From Methanolobus sp. UBA474 (GTDB lineage Archaea > Halobacteriota > Methanosarcinia > Methanosarcinales > Methanosarcinaceae): a stretch of DNA of 13,740 nt. The stretch spans positions 5,280 to 19,019 of the forward strand of contig DANZ01000135.1 of assembly GCA_002501695.1 (NCBI GenBank), in the 5' to 3' direction. The translations under genes were made by a program, and so were the position numbers. Shown here in pieces: positions 1 to 6,731 of the stretch. A model generated the notes under the pieces. It was not told where the DNA came from and ran no database searches. It worked only from the letters and a program-made list of their open reading frames with translations. Each line of letters opens with the position of its first letter. Within the stretch, counting starts at the first letter, position 1.

Positions 1-230
1 ATAAGGCAGTTTCCGGGGAAGAGCTCAAACGTATCCGGAAAGTGTACAGGAATGCGAATATTGTCATGACACATGGGAAACTGGCTGTTACTGCCCTTGC
101 CAGCAGGGGTGTTGGTCCTGAAATGGCAACACGCGTCATACAAAAAATGAGGCAGGATGAGGAAGCTTTCTACCGGGATATACTTGTGGCCGAAAGGAAC
201 TACGCCAAGAACAAGAGATTCTGGGGCTGA
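1..230 (+). CDS. Lhr-like DEAD/DEAH helicase, C-terminal fragment (5' partial)
   Basis: Only the last 75 or so codons are in the window, read in the frame starting at base 3 and ending with TGA at 228-230. The reading frame is open to the window edge, so this is the tail of a longer gene, not a short gene starting at 42. The tail carries a basic stretch, a segment HGKLAVTALASRGVGPEMA, and ends in FYRDILVAERNYAKNKRFWG. An ending with FYRDI, then AE-NYA, then a terminal FW is, from memory, typical of archaeal Lhr-type superfamily 2 helicases, which unwind nucleic acid in repair or recombination. No helicase motif itself lies in the window, so the family call rests on the tail alone. It runs in the same direction as mtaA but is separated by about 180 bp with its own promoter signals, so there is no sign of a functional link to the methanol genes. 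Confidence 0.6.
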   Translation, partial: KAVSGEELKRIRKVYRNANIVMTHGKLAVTALASRGVGPEMATRVIQKMRQDEEAFYRDILVAERNYAKNKRFWG

Positions 231-313
231 GGATCCTATCTTATTCCCTTTTTCAGTTATTCTCTATATCCTTTCCTCGATATATTTATTTATAGATGGC
301 TTTCTCCAACGAT

Positions 314-358
314 TTTAATATAAAAGTAGAGGCGGCTTCAGTCCAATAGTTTTATATG
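314..358 (+). promoter_or_regulatory. Candidate mtaA promoter region (two TATA-like boxes)
   Basis: Two archaeal TATA-like stretches lie upstream of mtaA: TTTAATATAAAA at 314-325 and TTTATATG at 351-358. With initiation about 25 nt downstream, the second would give a leader of about 30 nt and the first about 70 nt. A Shine-Dalgarno-like AAGGA at 402-406 sits 6 nt before the mtaA ATG. Which box is used cannot be decided from sequence alone. Confidence 0.4.
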
Positions 359-412
359 TGATGTCACGCAAATCAAGATGACTAAAATCTACTCAACAGA
401 GAAGGATTCATT

Positions 413-1423
413 ATGAACATGAAAGAAAGGTTTATCAAAGCATTAAAAGGTGAAGAAGTCGATAAAGTTCCGGTCGTATCTGTAACACAGACAGCTATCG
501 TTGAACTTATGGATAAGACCGGTGCTGCATGGCCAGAGGCGCACAGCGATGCACAGAAGATGGCCGACCTCGCAATGGCATCACACACAGAATGCGGTCT
601 TGAGGGTGTAAGAGCCCCATACTGCCTTACCGTTCTCGCAGAGGCAATGGGCTGTACAGTCAACATGGGTACAAAGAACAGGCAGCCATCAGTCACAGAC
701 CACCCATACCCAAAGGGTGTTGAGAACCTTGCGATGCCTGAGAACCTCCTTGCACAGGGCAGGATACCAGTAGTACTTGAGGCAATGAAGATCCTCAGGG
801 AAAAGGCAGGAAACGACTTCCCGGTAATAGCCGGTATGGAAGGTCCGGTTACCCTTGCATCCGATCTTGCAAGTGTCAAGAAGTTCATGAAATGGTCCAT
901 CAAGGATCAGGAAGCTTTCAAGACCATTCTCGAATTTTCATGTGATGCATGCATCCAGTACGCAAATGCCCTTGTCGAGGCAGGCGCAGATGTCATCAGC
1001 GTACCTGACCCGGTAGCTTCTCCTGACCTCCTGGCACCTGAGACATTTAACACGTTCCTCAAGCCAGTGCTGCAGAGATTCGCAGACGGTGTCAATGCAC
1101 CAATGATCCTCCACATTTGCGGTGACGTATCCCCGATCCTTGAAATGATGGCAGACTGCCACTTTGTATCTATCAGCATTGAAGAGAAGGTCAAGGACCT
1201 CAAGGCAGCAAAGACAAAGGTCGCAGGCAAGGTTACTATATGCGGTAACGTTTCAAGCCCGTTCACTCTGCTTTCAGGTGATGAGGCAAAGGTCAAGGCA
1301 GACTCCAAGAAGGCTCTTGAAGACGGCGTCGACGTACTTGCTCCCGGCTGTGGAATTGCACCGGACACAAAGTGCTCCAACCTCAAGGCAATGGTTGCAG
1401 CAAGGGACGAATACTTCGCATAA
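413..1423 (+). CDS. mtaA: Methylcobamide:CoM methyltransferase, methanol-specific (MtaA)
   Basis: The 336-aa product is a full-length MtaA, a cytoplasmic zinc enzyme of the uroporphyrinogen decarboxylase fold. It transfers the methyl group from methylated MtaC to coenzyme M, giving methyl-CoM. The start MNMKERFIKALKGEEVDKVP and the segments AMGC-NMGTKNRQPSV-HPYPK and GMEGPVT-ASDL closely follow Methanosarcina MtaA as I remember it. The zinc ligands are visible as His234-X-Cys236 in ILHICGDV and Cys313 in APGCGIAP. MtaA is preferred over MtbA (methylamine-specific) because of sequence resemblance and because mtaCB is nearby. The ATG at 413 has AAGGA 6 nt upstream; a second ATG at 419 is the alternative. 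Codon use is strongly biased (GCA, AAG, CTT/CTC), as expected for a highly expressed catabolic gene. It appears monocistronic, with a hairpin terminator just after the stop. Confidence 0.95.
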   Translation: MNMKERFIKALKGEEVDKVPVVSVTQTAIVELMDKTGAAWPEAHSDAQKMADLAMASHTECGLEGVRAPYCLTVLAEAMGCTVNMGTKNRQPSVTDHPYPKGVENLAMPENLLAQGRIPVVLEAMKILREKAGNDFPVIAGMEGPVTLASDLASVKKFMKWSIKDQEAFKTILEFSCDACIQYANALVEAGADVISVPDPVASPDLLAPETFNTFLKPVLQRFADGVNAPMILHICGDVSPILEMMADCHFVSISIEEKVKDLKAAKTKVAGKVTICGNVSSPFTLLSGDEAKVKADSKKALEDGVDVLAPGCGIAPDTKCSNLKAMVAARDEYFA

Positions 1424-1433
1424 ATCAACTATC

Positions 1434-1487
1434 TGGCATGACATAGTTTCATCTATGCCATGTCAATCCCTTTCTTTTTTATTTCTT
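1434..1487 (+). terminator. Hairpin plus T-rich tract after mtaA
   Basis: Arms 1434-1446 and 1453-1465 form a 13-bp stem with one A-C mismatch and one G-U pair around a 6-nt loop. A T-rich tract at 1471-1487 follows on the + strand. It starts 10 nt after the mtaA stop and would end a monocistronic mtaA transcript. Confidence 0.7.
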
Positions 1488-1510
1488 TGCTTTCAATTTG
1501 CTGTTTTCAT

Positions 1511-1524
1511 AAACCTTTTAATAG
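1511..1524 (+). promoter_or_regulatory. Candidate promoter of the HyuA-like gene
   Basis: AAACCTTTTAATAG resembles an archaeal BRE-TATA pair. Initiation would fall near 1540-1545, giving a leader of about 60 nt. The mtaA terminator lies just upstream, which supports a separate transcription unit. There is no experimental or comparative support available here. Confidence 0.35.
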
Positions 1525-1603
1525 GACCTGTCTGTTAACTTCTCGTGCTTAACGCTAATCTTGCAGGTTGGGTCAAACCCGAATATTAAAAGAGGCAGAT
1601 ATC

Positions 1604-3538
1604 ATGCAGTTCAGTCTTGGGATAGACGCCGGAGGCACATACACTGATGCCATTCTGGTCAGGAATTCAGATAGCTCTATTGTGAGCTCAAGTAAAGCAC
1701 TTACAACATACCCGGATCTTGTGGTCGGTATCAGGAATGCTATCAATAGCCTGGACCAGGAGCATCTTCATAAAGTAAGCCTTGTCTCAGTCTCAACGAC
1801 TCTTGCCACCAATACTGTGCTGGAAGGCACTGGCAGCCCGGTTGCACTTATCCTTGTGGGTGAGCATCCTCAGAAAGGTGACTTCCCTGCAAAATATACT
1901 GTTCTCGTTGAAGGCGGCCACAGTTTCAATGGTGAGGAAACCCAACCTCTGGATGTTGAGAAAGTCCGGGACTTTACTGCAAAGGTAAGGACTGAAGTCG
2001 AAGCATTTGCAGTTTCATCCTTTTTCAGTATACGCAACCCTGAACATGAAATTGCTATCCGTGCCATTGTCCACGAATTGACCGGGATGCCGGTTGTGTG
2101 CGGGCATGAGTTCTCCCAGGAACTGGGTGTTTACGAAAGGGCTGTGACCGCAGCTCTTAATGCACAGCTGTTGCCCATATCCGATCACTTCCTCAAATCC
2201 GTGATGGAGGAGATCCGGCAAAGGGGTATTAACGCAAAATTACTGATGCTGAAGTGCGATGGTACGGTCGTCGGACTGAAGGAGGCTCTGGAAAAACCGG
2301 TAGAATCTATATTTTCCGGCCCTGCTGCAAGTCTTGTAGGTGCGTCCTATCTTTCTGGCCGTGATACCTGTGCCGTAATTGACGTTGGCGGAACCAGTAC
2401 TGATGTTTCGGCGGTATATAATGGCACTCCTGAACTGACCGATGCCGGCGCCACGGTGGGCGGCTGGAAAACAAGGGTCAGGGCGACAAGGATGGAAACT
2501 TCGGCAATGGGTGGTGACAGCCATGTATGGACGCGGTCTAAAAAGATATTCATAGGTCCCCGGAGAGTTATCCCTCTGTGTCTTGCTGCTGCCAGTTATC
2601 CTGCCTTCCTTGAAAAGCTGCAAAAGAGCGTGATCCCTCCAAGGCACATGCTCGACTGGAATGTGCAGCCAACAAAATTCTTCATGAGATCAGGCTTCAA
2701 GGCTTGCGGACTGAATGAGTCTGAGGCTGCGGTACTGGATGTGCTCAGTGATGAGCCCATGTCCCTGGATGAAATAATATCACTTTCAAAGAAGTATCCC
2801 TCCACTATTGTTCTTGATTCTCTTATACAGAAAAGGCTGGTCCAGCCTGTGGGCTTCACGCCCACGGATGCATTGCACGTTCTTGGCGATTATACTCTAT
2901 GGAATGCAGAGGCATCAGAGCTCGGAGCTGAAAAGCTCGGGCGCATGAATAAGATGGATAAACTTGAATTCAGTTCTAGGGTTAAGACGATGGTTGCAAA
3001 GAATATGGCGTTCAACCTGATGTCATTTCTACTGCCCGGGGTCGACAGGTCAGGAATCGAGAGGATTGTAGACGGGCAGTTTCCGGCAAGATTCAAGGCA
3101 GATATCCCTGTTGTCTTACTGGGAGGGCCTGTTCGGGCTCTTTGTAAGGAGCTTGGTAAGGTCATAGATGCTGATATCGTTGTCCCGGATCATGCCGAGG
3201 TCGGGAATGCCACAGGTGCACTTTTTGGTAAAGGCATCAAAAGAATTGAGTTTATCATAAGGATGATCTCAGTGGCTGATCCTGATGCCGGCTTTTATAC
3301 CTTTTCTCCGCTTGGCAGGGAAGAGTTCAGGACATATAGTGAAGCAGTCAGTTTCTCAAAAGAACTTGGGAATAGGATGGTTATGCAATATATGGGTGAC
3401 TGTGGGGTAAGTAAGGAAAATCTGGAGATAGAGGTTATTCAGAGAAGTTACTCTCCAGAAGACTGGAAATACGATCCGCTGGAAACAAAACTGATCGTGG
3501 TCGGAGTAGGTTATCCCAAGGATCTAAGGAAACGCTAG
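1604..3538 (+). CDS. Hydantoinase/oxoprolinase-A-like ASKHA protein (HyuA family), orphan
   Basis: The product has 644 aa. I chose the ATG at 1604 because AGAGG at 1591-1595 is correctly spaced and the ATPase-like fold begins at once (SLGIDAGGTYTDAILV); an upstream in-frame TTG at 1568 lacks such a site. Phosphate-binding motifs of the actin-like fold are DAGGTYTD (residues 8-15) and DVGGTSTD (260-267), with an adenosine-type LLGGPV near 505-510 and GNATGAL at 534-540. GHEFSQELGVYERAVTAALNA (167-187) is also typical of hydantoinase/oxoprolinase A subunits. Residues 370-428 look like an inserted winged helix (AAVLDVLSDEPMSLDEI, then a Val-Gly wing). Known relatives use ATP with a HyuB-type partner to open cyclic amides, or are subunits of acetone carboxylase; no HyuB is nearby. 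Its real substrate is unknown. Lying between mtaA and mtaCB suggests, as inference only, a role in methylotrophy. Codon use is less biased than in mtaA, so expression is probably lower. Confidence 0.8.
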   Translation: MQFSLGIDAGGTYTDAILVRNSDSSIVSSSKALTTYPDLVVGIRNAINSLDQEHLHKVSLVSVSTTLATNTVLEGTGSPVALILVGEHPQKGDFPAKYTVLVEGGHSFNGEETQPLDVEKVRDFTAKVRTEVEAFAVSSFFSIRNPEHEIAIRAIVHELTGMPVVCGHEFSQELGVYERAVTAALNAQLLPISDHFLKSVMEEIRQRGINAKLLMLKCDGTVVGLKEALEKPVESIFSGPAASLVGASYLSGRDTCAVIDVGGTSTDVSAVYNGTPELTDAGATVGGWKTRVRATRMETSAMGGDSHVWTRSKKIFIGPRRVIPLCLAAASYPAFLEKLQKSVIPPRHMLDWNVQPTKFFMRSGFKACGLNESEAAVLDVLSDEPMSLDEIISLSKKYPSTIVLDSLIQKRLVQPVGFTPTDALHVLGDYTLWNAEASELGAEKLGRMNKMDKLEFSSRVKTMVAKNMAFNLMSFLLPGVDRSGIERIVDGQFPARFKADIPVVLLGGPVRALCKELGKVIDADIVVPDHAEVGNATGALFGKGIKRIEFIIRMISVADPDAGFYTFSPLGREEFRTYSEAVSFSKELGNRMVMQYMGDCGVSKENLEIEVIQRSYSPEDWKYDPLETKLIVVGVGYPKDLRKR

Positions 3539-3660
3539 TTCCAAACAGGGATAAGCAAGATGGGCAAGTTATACTATATCTCTGAGAATTTCAATTTTTA
3601 AAAGCAGCTATTTTTATAAGCAGCAGATATAATAAAGTAATGATATAATGTGAATATTAA

Positions 3661-3704
3661 ATTTAAAAAAGAAAAAAACAAGTTCTAAATTTAGAACTTG
3701 TTTT
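3661..3704 (-). terminator. Perfect palindrome and T-run, terminator of mtaCB (possibly bidirectional)
   Basis: Bases 3675-3689 are the exact reverse complement of 3690-3704, a 30-nt palindrome without spacer. Read on the minus strand it lies 13 nt after the mtaB stop and is followed by a long T-rich run (complement of the A-rich 3661-3678). This has the form of an intrinsic terminator for the abundant mtaCB transcript. On the + strand only four Ts end the stem, so use for the convergent HyuA-like gene is less certain. Confidence 0.75.
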
Positions 3705-3716
3705 ACCTTAAGGTAT

Positions 3717-5105
3717 TTACCACTTGTAGTTTGCTTCTGGCCTGAATACCTTCACTTCTGCCTTGTACTTTGCAAGACTGTCGCTCATGAAGGTGTCCTT
3801 CTCGTTGGTCAGTGCATCGATGGATGCCTTTGCGTCTGCAAGTGCATTCTGCTCAAAGCGGGACATCAAGAGCTTGCCTTCCTTCTTGGATGCTTCAAGG
3901 ATCTTGATTGTCTCGACGACAGCGTTCTTTGCACGGAGGTAGAGGTCGTTTCCATCCTTGACGATTGCCTGTCCTACCTTGAATGCGTTGTCGTATGCAA
4001 GGACGTAGCCCTGTGGGTCTCTGTATTTGTCAGAGAGGCACATCAGGTCACGGAGCATCTTTGCATTTCCGGTCTGGATTGCGGTGTTCATCAGGGCTGC
4101 ATCCATGTTCAGGGTCTGGGACCAGCACTGTACGCTTGTACCACCGAATTCACCGTGGTATTCTACGGACTCGTTGGACCACAGGTCACAGCACTGCATT
4201 GTCAGGTTACCCATGACATCTGCGTGTGCACAGGTTGCGGTCTTTCCTTCCTGAGCGATTGGGCATCCGGTGATGGCCTTGATTATGGTGTTCTCATAAC
4301 CACAGTCCTTTCCTGGACCCACTGCACCTGATTCATATCCTACGAGTGTCCTTGAACCGGCAATTACTCTTGCAAGGATTGCAAGGGTGTGTGCAAGGTT
4401 CTTGTCAAGGAGACCGCCACCGACGAACATTGCGGTGTTTGCCTGTGCACAGTCTGTGTCACCGGCAGATATTCTGTTCTTCTTCTTGGCGATCTTGGTG
4501 ATGTCTGTCCAGATCATTTCCATGTCCATTCCGCCGAGGCAGCCGATGGAGTAGATCATGCCAGGTACATCGTTCCTGAGTACTGCGTAGTCAAATACTT
4601 CTTTTCCACCCATTGTTTCAATGGACAGGAAGTCTGCGCCGCCGTCTGCTACTGCTTCGAAGGACTCCATAAGGGTGTCGTACTTCTTGCCGATCAGTGC
4701 GAGCAGGTCACGGTCTTCACGGATGTCACCAGGGGTGTGCCTGAGGCCACACTTTATGCCGTATTCTTCGTGGTATTCTTCGAGGATTGTCTTCTGGACG
4801 TGAGCAATTTCGCCTCCCCATGTTGGGTTGTTGGTCATCTGCTCGACGTGTTCTGTCTCGAGTGATACTGCTGGGAAACCGATCTGTACAGCCCTTGCGA
4901 GGATGTCAGTTGTCAGCTTGCGGTATTCAGAAACGAGTTTCTCCTTGGAGACACCGGCCTCTGGCCTTGGTGCATAGTTAACCTCTGCTGTAACGTATCC
5001 GGCACCGACCTCTAATCCGAGTTCAGCCTTTACCGGGTGGACAGCAGTTCCGAAAATCATATCGTCAGCATTCTTGTATGCCATGGAAGTGTATCTTTTA
5101 ACCAT
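3717..5105 (-). CDS. mtaB: Methanol:corrinoid methyltransferase (MtaB)
   Basis: The 462-aa product is full-length MtaB, the zinc enzyme that activates methanol and methylates the Co(I) corrinoid on MtaC. Landmarks are KRYTSMAYKNAD at the N-terminus, APRPEAG, LETEHVEQM, SIETMGGKEVFDYAVLRND, SAGDTDCAQANTAMF and GAVGPGKDCGYEN. The zinc ligands known for Methanosarcina barkeri MtaB (Glu164, Cys220, Cys269) match Glu163, Cys219 and Cys268 here. I place the start at the ATG ending at 5105: the GTG at 5114 that extends the frame by three codons lies inside the ribosome binding site GAGGTGA, which is spaced correctly for the ATG. mtaB follows mtaC by 12 nt, so the two are co-transcribed and probably co-translated, matching the MtaBC complex. 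The C-terminus EVKVFRPEANYKW fits the family. Confidence 0.97.
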   Translation of the reverse strand: MVKRYTSMAYKNADDMIFGTAVHPVKAELGLEVGAGYVTAEVNYAPRPEAGVSKEKLVSEYRKLTTDILARAVQIGFPAVSLETEHVEQMTNNPTWGGEIAHVQKTILEEYHEEYGIKCGLRHTPGDIREDRDLLALIGKKYDTLMESFEAVADGGADFLSIETMGGKEVFDYAVLRNDVPGMIYSIGCLGGMDMEMIWTDITKIAKKKNRISAGDTDCAQANTAMFVGGGLLDKNLAHTLAILARVIAGSRTLVGYESGAVGPGKDCGYENTIIKAITGCPIAQEGKTATCAHADVMGNLTMQCCDLWSNESVEYHGEFGGTSVQCWSQTLNMDAALMNTAIQTGNAKMLRDLMCLSDKYRDPQGYVLAYDNAFKVGQAIVKDGNDLYLRAKNAVVETIKILEASKKEGKLLMSRFEQNALADAKASIDALTNEKDTFMSDSLAKYKAEVKVFRPEANYKW

Positions 5106-5107
5106 TT

Positions 5108-5117
5108 GCTTCACCTC
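5108..5117 (-). promoter_or_regulatory. Ribosome binding site that fixes the mtaB start
   Basis: The minus strand reads AGAGGTGA just before mtaB, a strong match to the archaeal anti-Shine-Dalgarno. It is 5-7 nt from the ATG ending at 5105 and overlaps the alternative GTG at 5112-5114. It lies within the 12-nt gap between mtaC and mtaB. Confidence 0.8.
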
Positions 5118-5879
5118 TTAGTGCTTGTGGAACATGTCCTTCAGCTGTGCAAGGCCCTTGCCTGCCAGTATTGCGTTCGCCATCTTTGGTGCGTCTGCTG
5201 CTTCCTCACCATATATACCGAGCTGGTATGATGCAACGAAGTCCTGGTTGACTGCTCCGCCACCACACTGGAATGGTATGTGGATTCCAGACTCGAGGAG
5301 CCTGTCGTTGATTTCCTTGAATGCATACATTGTTGTTGTCATCAGTGCTGTTCCGGTGAGCATCATTGGGCTCTCCTTCTTTACAGCTGCAATGACCTCA
5401 TCTACTGGGACATCACGGCCAAGGTCGACAACTTTGTATCCGTCTGCTCTGAGAAGTGCAGCTACGATTGTCTTTCCTATGTCGTGCACGTCACCTTCGG
5501 CTACGTGGCATACAACTACGCCTTTTGGCTTTGGTGCAGATCCGGATGACTCTTTACAGTATTCGATACCTTCGAGCATCGCGTCAGCTGCCATCATAAC
5601 GTTTGGCAGGAAGATTACACCCTGGTCATATAAGTCAGTTACAATCTTCATTCCTGGCATGAGTACGTCGTCAATGAGCTTTATTGCGTCTGCGCCCTTT
5701 CCGATTGCCTTCTCAAGGCCTTCGATAACTTCGTCCTCTTCTCCATCATAAATAGCTTTAGCGATTGTTCTTGCTGGCTCTGCTTTTGGGAACATCTCAG
5801 CTGCCATCTGATCAGGTGACTGTGCTTTCTCTTTCTGCACGTTGTACCTGACTAAAATTTTGCTTGGGTCTATATCCAT
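5118..5879 (-). CDS. mtaC: Methanol-specific corrinoid protein (MtaC)
   Basis: The 253-aa cytoplasmic corrinoid protein shuttles the methyl group from MtaB to MtaA. Residues 1-115 form the helical cap domain (IYDGEEDEVIEGLEKAI, then DDVLMPGMKIVTDLYDQGVIFLP) and residues about 118-253 the Rossmann-type cobalamin-binding domain. The base-off/His-on motif D130-V-H132-D-I-G135 provides His132 as lower cobalt ligand (His136 in M. barkeri). The usual TGTALMTTTM and CGGGAVN stretches that contact the nucleotide loop are present. GGAGGT sits 7 nt before the ATG. It is the first gene of mtaCB, behind a leader of about 170 nt and a strong TATA box. During turnover Co(I) is occasionally oxidised to Co(II), so this protein needs an activase; a RamA homologue lies two genes upstream. 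Codon bias matches mtaA and mtaB. Confidence 0.97.
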   Translation of the reverse strand: MDIDPSKILVRYNVQKEKAQSPDQMAAEMFPKAEPARTIAKAIYDGEEDEVIEGLEKAIGKGADAIKLIDDVLMPGMKIVTDLYDQGVIFLPNVMMAADAMLEGIEYCKESSGSAPKPKGVVVCHVAEGDVHDIGKTIVAALLRADGYKVVDLGRDVPVDEVIAAVKKESPMMLTGTALMTTTMYAFKEINDRLLESGIHIPFQCGGGAVNQDFVASYQLGIYGEEAADAPKMANAILAGKGLAQLKDMFHKH

Positions 5880-6050
5880 CTATTCTACCTCCTAGTATCT
5901 AGATTGGTTTTCTGCTAATTTCTCGCTCAAAATAACCACGATTAATATAGCAGATGGATTTCCGTCGGTCCCAGACACTTTTGCCACACAAGGATCTCCA
6001 CAATCCTTCTGCCGCGATTATCAGTCTGTGGCCAACTTCATCTTTCCACA
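5880..6050 (-). promoter_or_regulatory. Long 5' leader of mtaCB
   Basis: If transcription starts about 25 nt after the TATA box at 6072-6079, the mtaCB message carries an untranslated leader of about 170 nt. Two inverted repeats are visible on the minus strand: AAGGAT/ATCCTT (5990-6008, 7-nt loop), and CTGCTA/TAGCAG pairing 5948-5953 with 5912-5917 around a 30-nt loop. Long leaders are known for mtaCB genes of Methanosarcina, where expression is regulated by both transcription and message level. The leader boundaries here are inferred. Confidence 0.5.
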
Positions 6051-6071
6051 CAGTTACCTAATCTAAGTTGA

Positions 6072-6079
6072 TATATAAA
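6072..6079 (-). promoter_or_regulatory. mtaCB TATA box
   Basis: The minus strand reads AAGTTTATATATCAA with a consensus TTTATATA octamer. It is the best archaeal TATA match that also leaves a leader of reasonable length ahead of mtaC. Further TATA-like sequence at 6333-6346 (a 14-bp perfect palindrome, ATTTATATATAAAT) could serve either strand, so a second, more distal start is possible. Confidence 0.6.
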
Positions 6080-6181
6080 CTTAACGGTTTTAAGATTTTA
6101 TAAAACGTTTTTGATAAAACTTGTATGCATAATTTGATAGAGTTTCTTCTGATAACATTTTTTTTAGTAAAAAACGGCATA

Positions 6182-6207
6182 AGAAGTCATTATATTTTAG
6201 AAGTCAT
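6182..6207. repeat. Direct repeat AGAAGTCAT, 17-bp period
   Basis: Two exact 9-bp copies of AGAAGTCAT lie at 6182-6190 and 6199-6207. They are about 105-135 bp upstream of the mtaCB TATA box, a position suited to an activator site. The region is AT-rich, so chance is a real alternative. Confidence 0.4.
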
Positions 6208-6455
6208 GTTCGCTCTCGTATATTATTTTTTATAAGTTCTCTGTTTTTTGGGATACCTTTAAATAGGTCTATCTATAAGGGCAAGTTATCTTTCTTTAAT
6301 TCCACTTATGTTTAGTAACAAGACTCTACTGAATTTATATATAAATCAAATTATCTCTTTTATTTATGTCTCTTGCTAAAATATTGTACTAAAAAGTGTG
6401 CACATAGCGTCGACATATACTATTATTTAATGATGTACAATGGTGTCAGCTTTTT

Positions 6456-6530
6456 GTTTACCGTTTGGTTTAAGTAAGGGTACTATTTTGTCGACATTCA
6501 TAATTGCTAGTATTTCTGCAAACGGTAAGC
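6456..6530. repeat. Inverted repeat GTTTACCGTTTG / CAAACGGTAAGC upstream of mtaCB
   Basis: GTTTACCGTTTG at 6456-6467 and CAAACGGTAAGC at 6519-6530 are reverse complements at 11 of 12 positions, separated by 51 bp. Between and outside them lie two direct copies of GTCGACAT (6409-6416 and 6490-6497, 81 bp apart), so the two pairs alternate. They are 380-460 bp upstream of the proposed mtaCB TATA box. They could be paired sites for a regulator; no function is shown. Confidence 0.55.
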
Positions 6531-6565
6531 CGTATAATTTCTATAAGCGCTATGCTTAAATATCA

Positions 6566-6625
6566 ATTGCATTTCCCCTGTTCAGGAATGCCGGATATGC
6601 CATCTGGTGCCCGGCGGCACAATGA
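6566..6625. other. Cluster of short hairpins (possible structured RNA)
   Basis: Three stem-loops follow closely: CCTG/CAGG near 6577-6586, CCGGAT/ATCTGG near 6590-6606 (one G-U pair), and GTGCC/GGCAC near 6608-6621 with a four-base loop. Alternative pairing GCCGG/CCGGC overlaps the last two. The segment is richer in G+C than the surrounding intergenic DNA. It could be a downstream extension of the GTPase transcript, a small RNA or a decayed element; none can be chosen from sequence. Confidence 0.3.
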
Positions 6626-6632
6626 TCAATCT

Positions 6633-6692
6633 AAAAAAGGGTCATAACCTCTGAACCATTCATGCGGCCATAAGGCCCTGTTCATAGAGGTT
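6633..6692 (-). terminator. Terminator of the ramA-GTPase operon
   Basis: AACCTCTGAAC (6646-6656) pairs with GTTCATAGAGGTT (6680-6692) with a two-base bulge. An inner stem GGCC/GGCC (6666-6677, loop ATAA) makes a two-level hairpin. On the minus strand it is followed by a T-run (complement of 6633-6638). It begins about 40 nt after the GTPase stop codon. Confidence 0.65.
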
Positions 6693-6731
6693 ACACAGGT
6701 TATAATTGTTTTTCAGGTGTTTTCAGATCTA

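Larger units (their letters stand above)
6080..6731. other. 650-bp gene-free region upstream of the mtaCB promoter
   Basis: No convincing coding region: the longest open stretches (24-36 codons) lack ribosome binding sites and family resemblance. The left part (6080-6565) is very AT-rich and holds a 9-bp direct repeat (6182-6190 and 6199-6207), a perfect 14-bp TATA-like palindrome (6333-6346) and two interleaved repeat pairs (6409-6530). The right part (6541-6695) is less AT-rich and packed with short hairpins, ending in the terminator of the GTPase gene. Upstream regulator binding for mtaCB is the likeliest use of the left part; this is inference. Confidence 0.5.

Noticed and set aside
382..1538. 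Open frames overlapping mtaA on both strands (for example 382-903, 907-1428 and 938-1162 minus, 1164-1538 plus)
   Set aside because: They lie over a certain gene, have no family resemblance or good ribosome sites, and arise from its biased codon use.
1568..1603. TTG start extending the HyuA-like protein by 12 residues
   Set aside because: No ribosome site at that distance, while AGAGG is well spaced for the ATG at 1604 where the conserved fold begins.
5106..5114. GTG start extending MtaB by three codons
   Set aside because: The GTG is inside the ribosome binding site GAGGTGA, which is spaced for the ATG at 5105; the ATG start also matches the known length of MtaB.
3983..5751. Plus-strand open frames opposite mtaB and mtaC, up to 208 codons
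   Set aside because: Antisense shadows of highly biased genes; the proteins have low-complexity Ser/Cys-rich composition and no recognisable domain.
6428..6502. Minus-strand 24-codon frame starting MNVDKIVPLLKPNG
   Set aside because: No Shine-Dalgarno, no family resemblance, and of a length expected by chance in 850 bp; it also covers the repeat elements.
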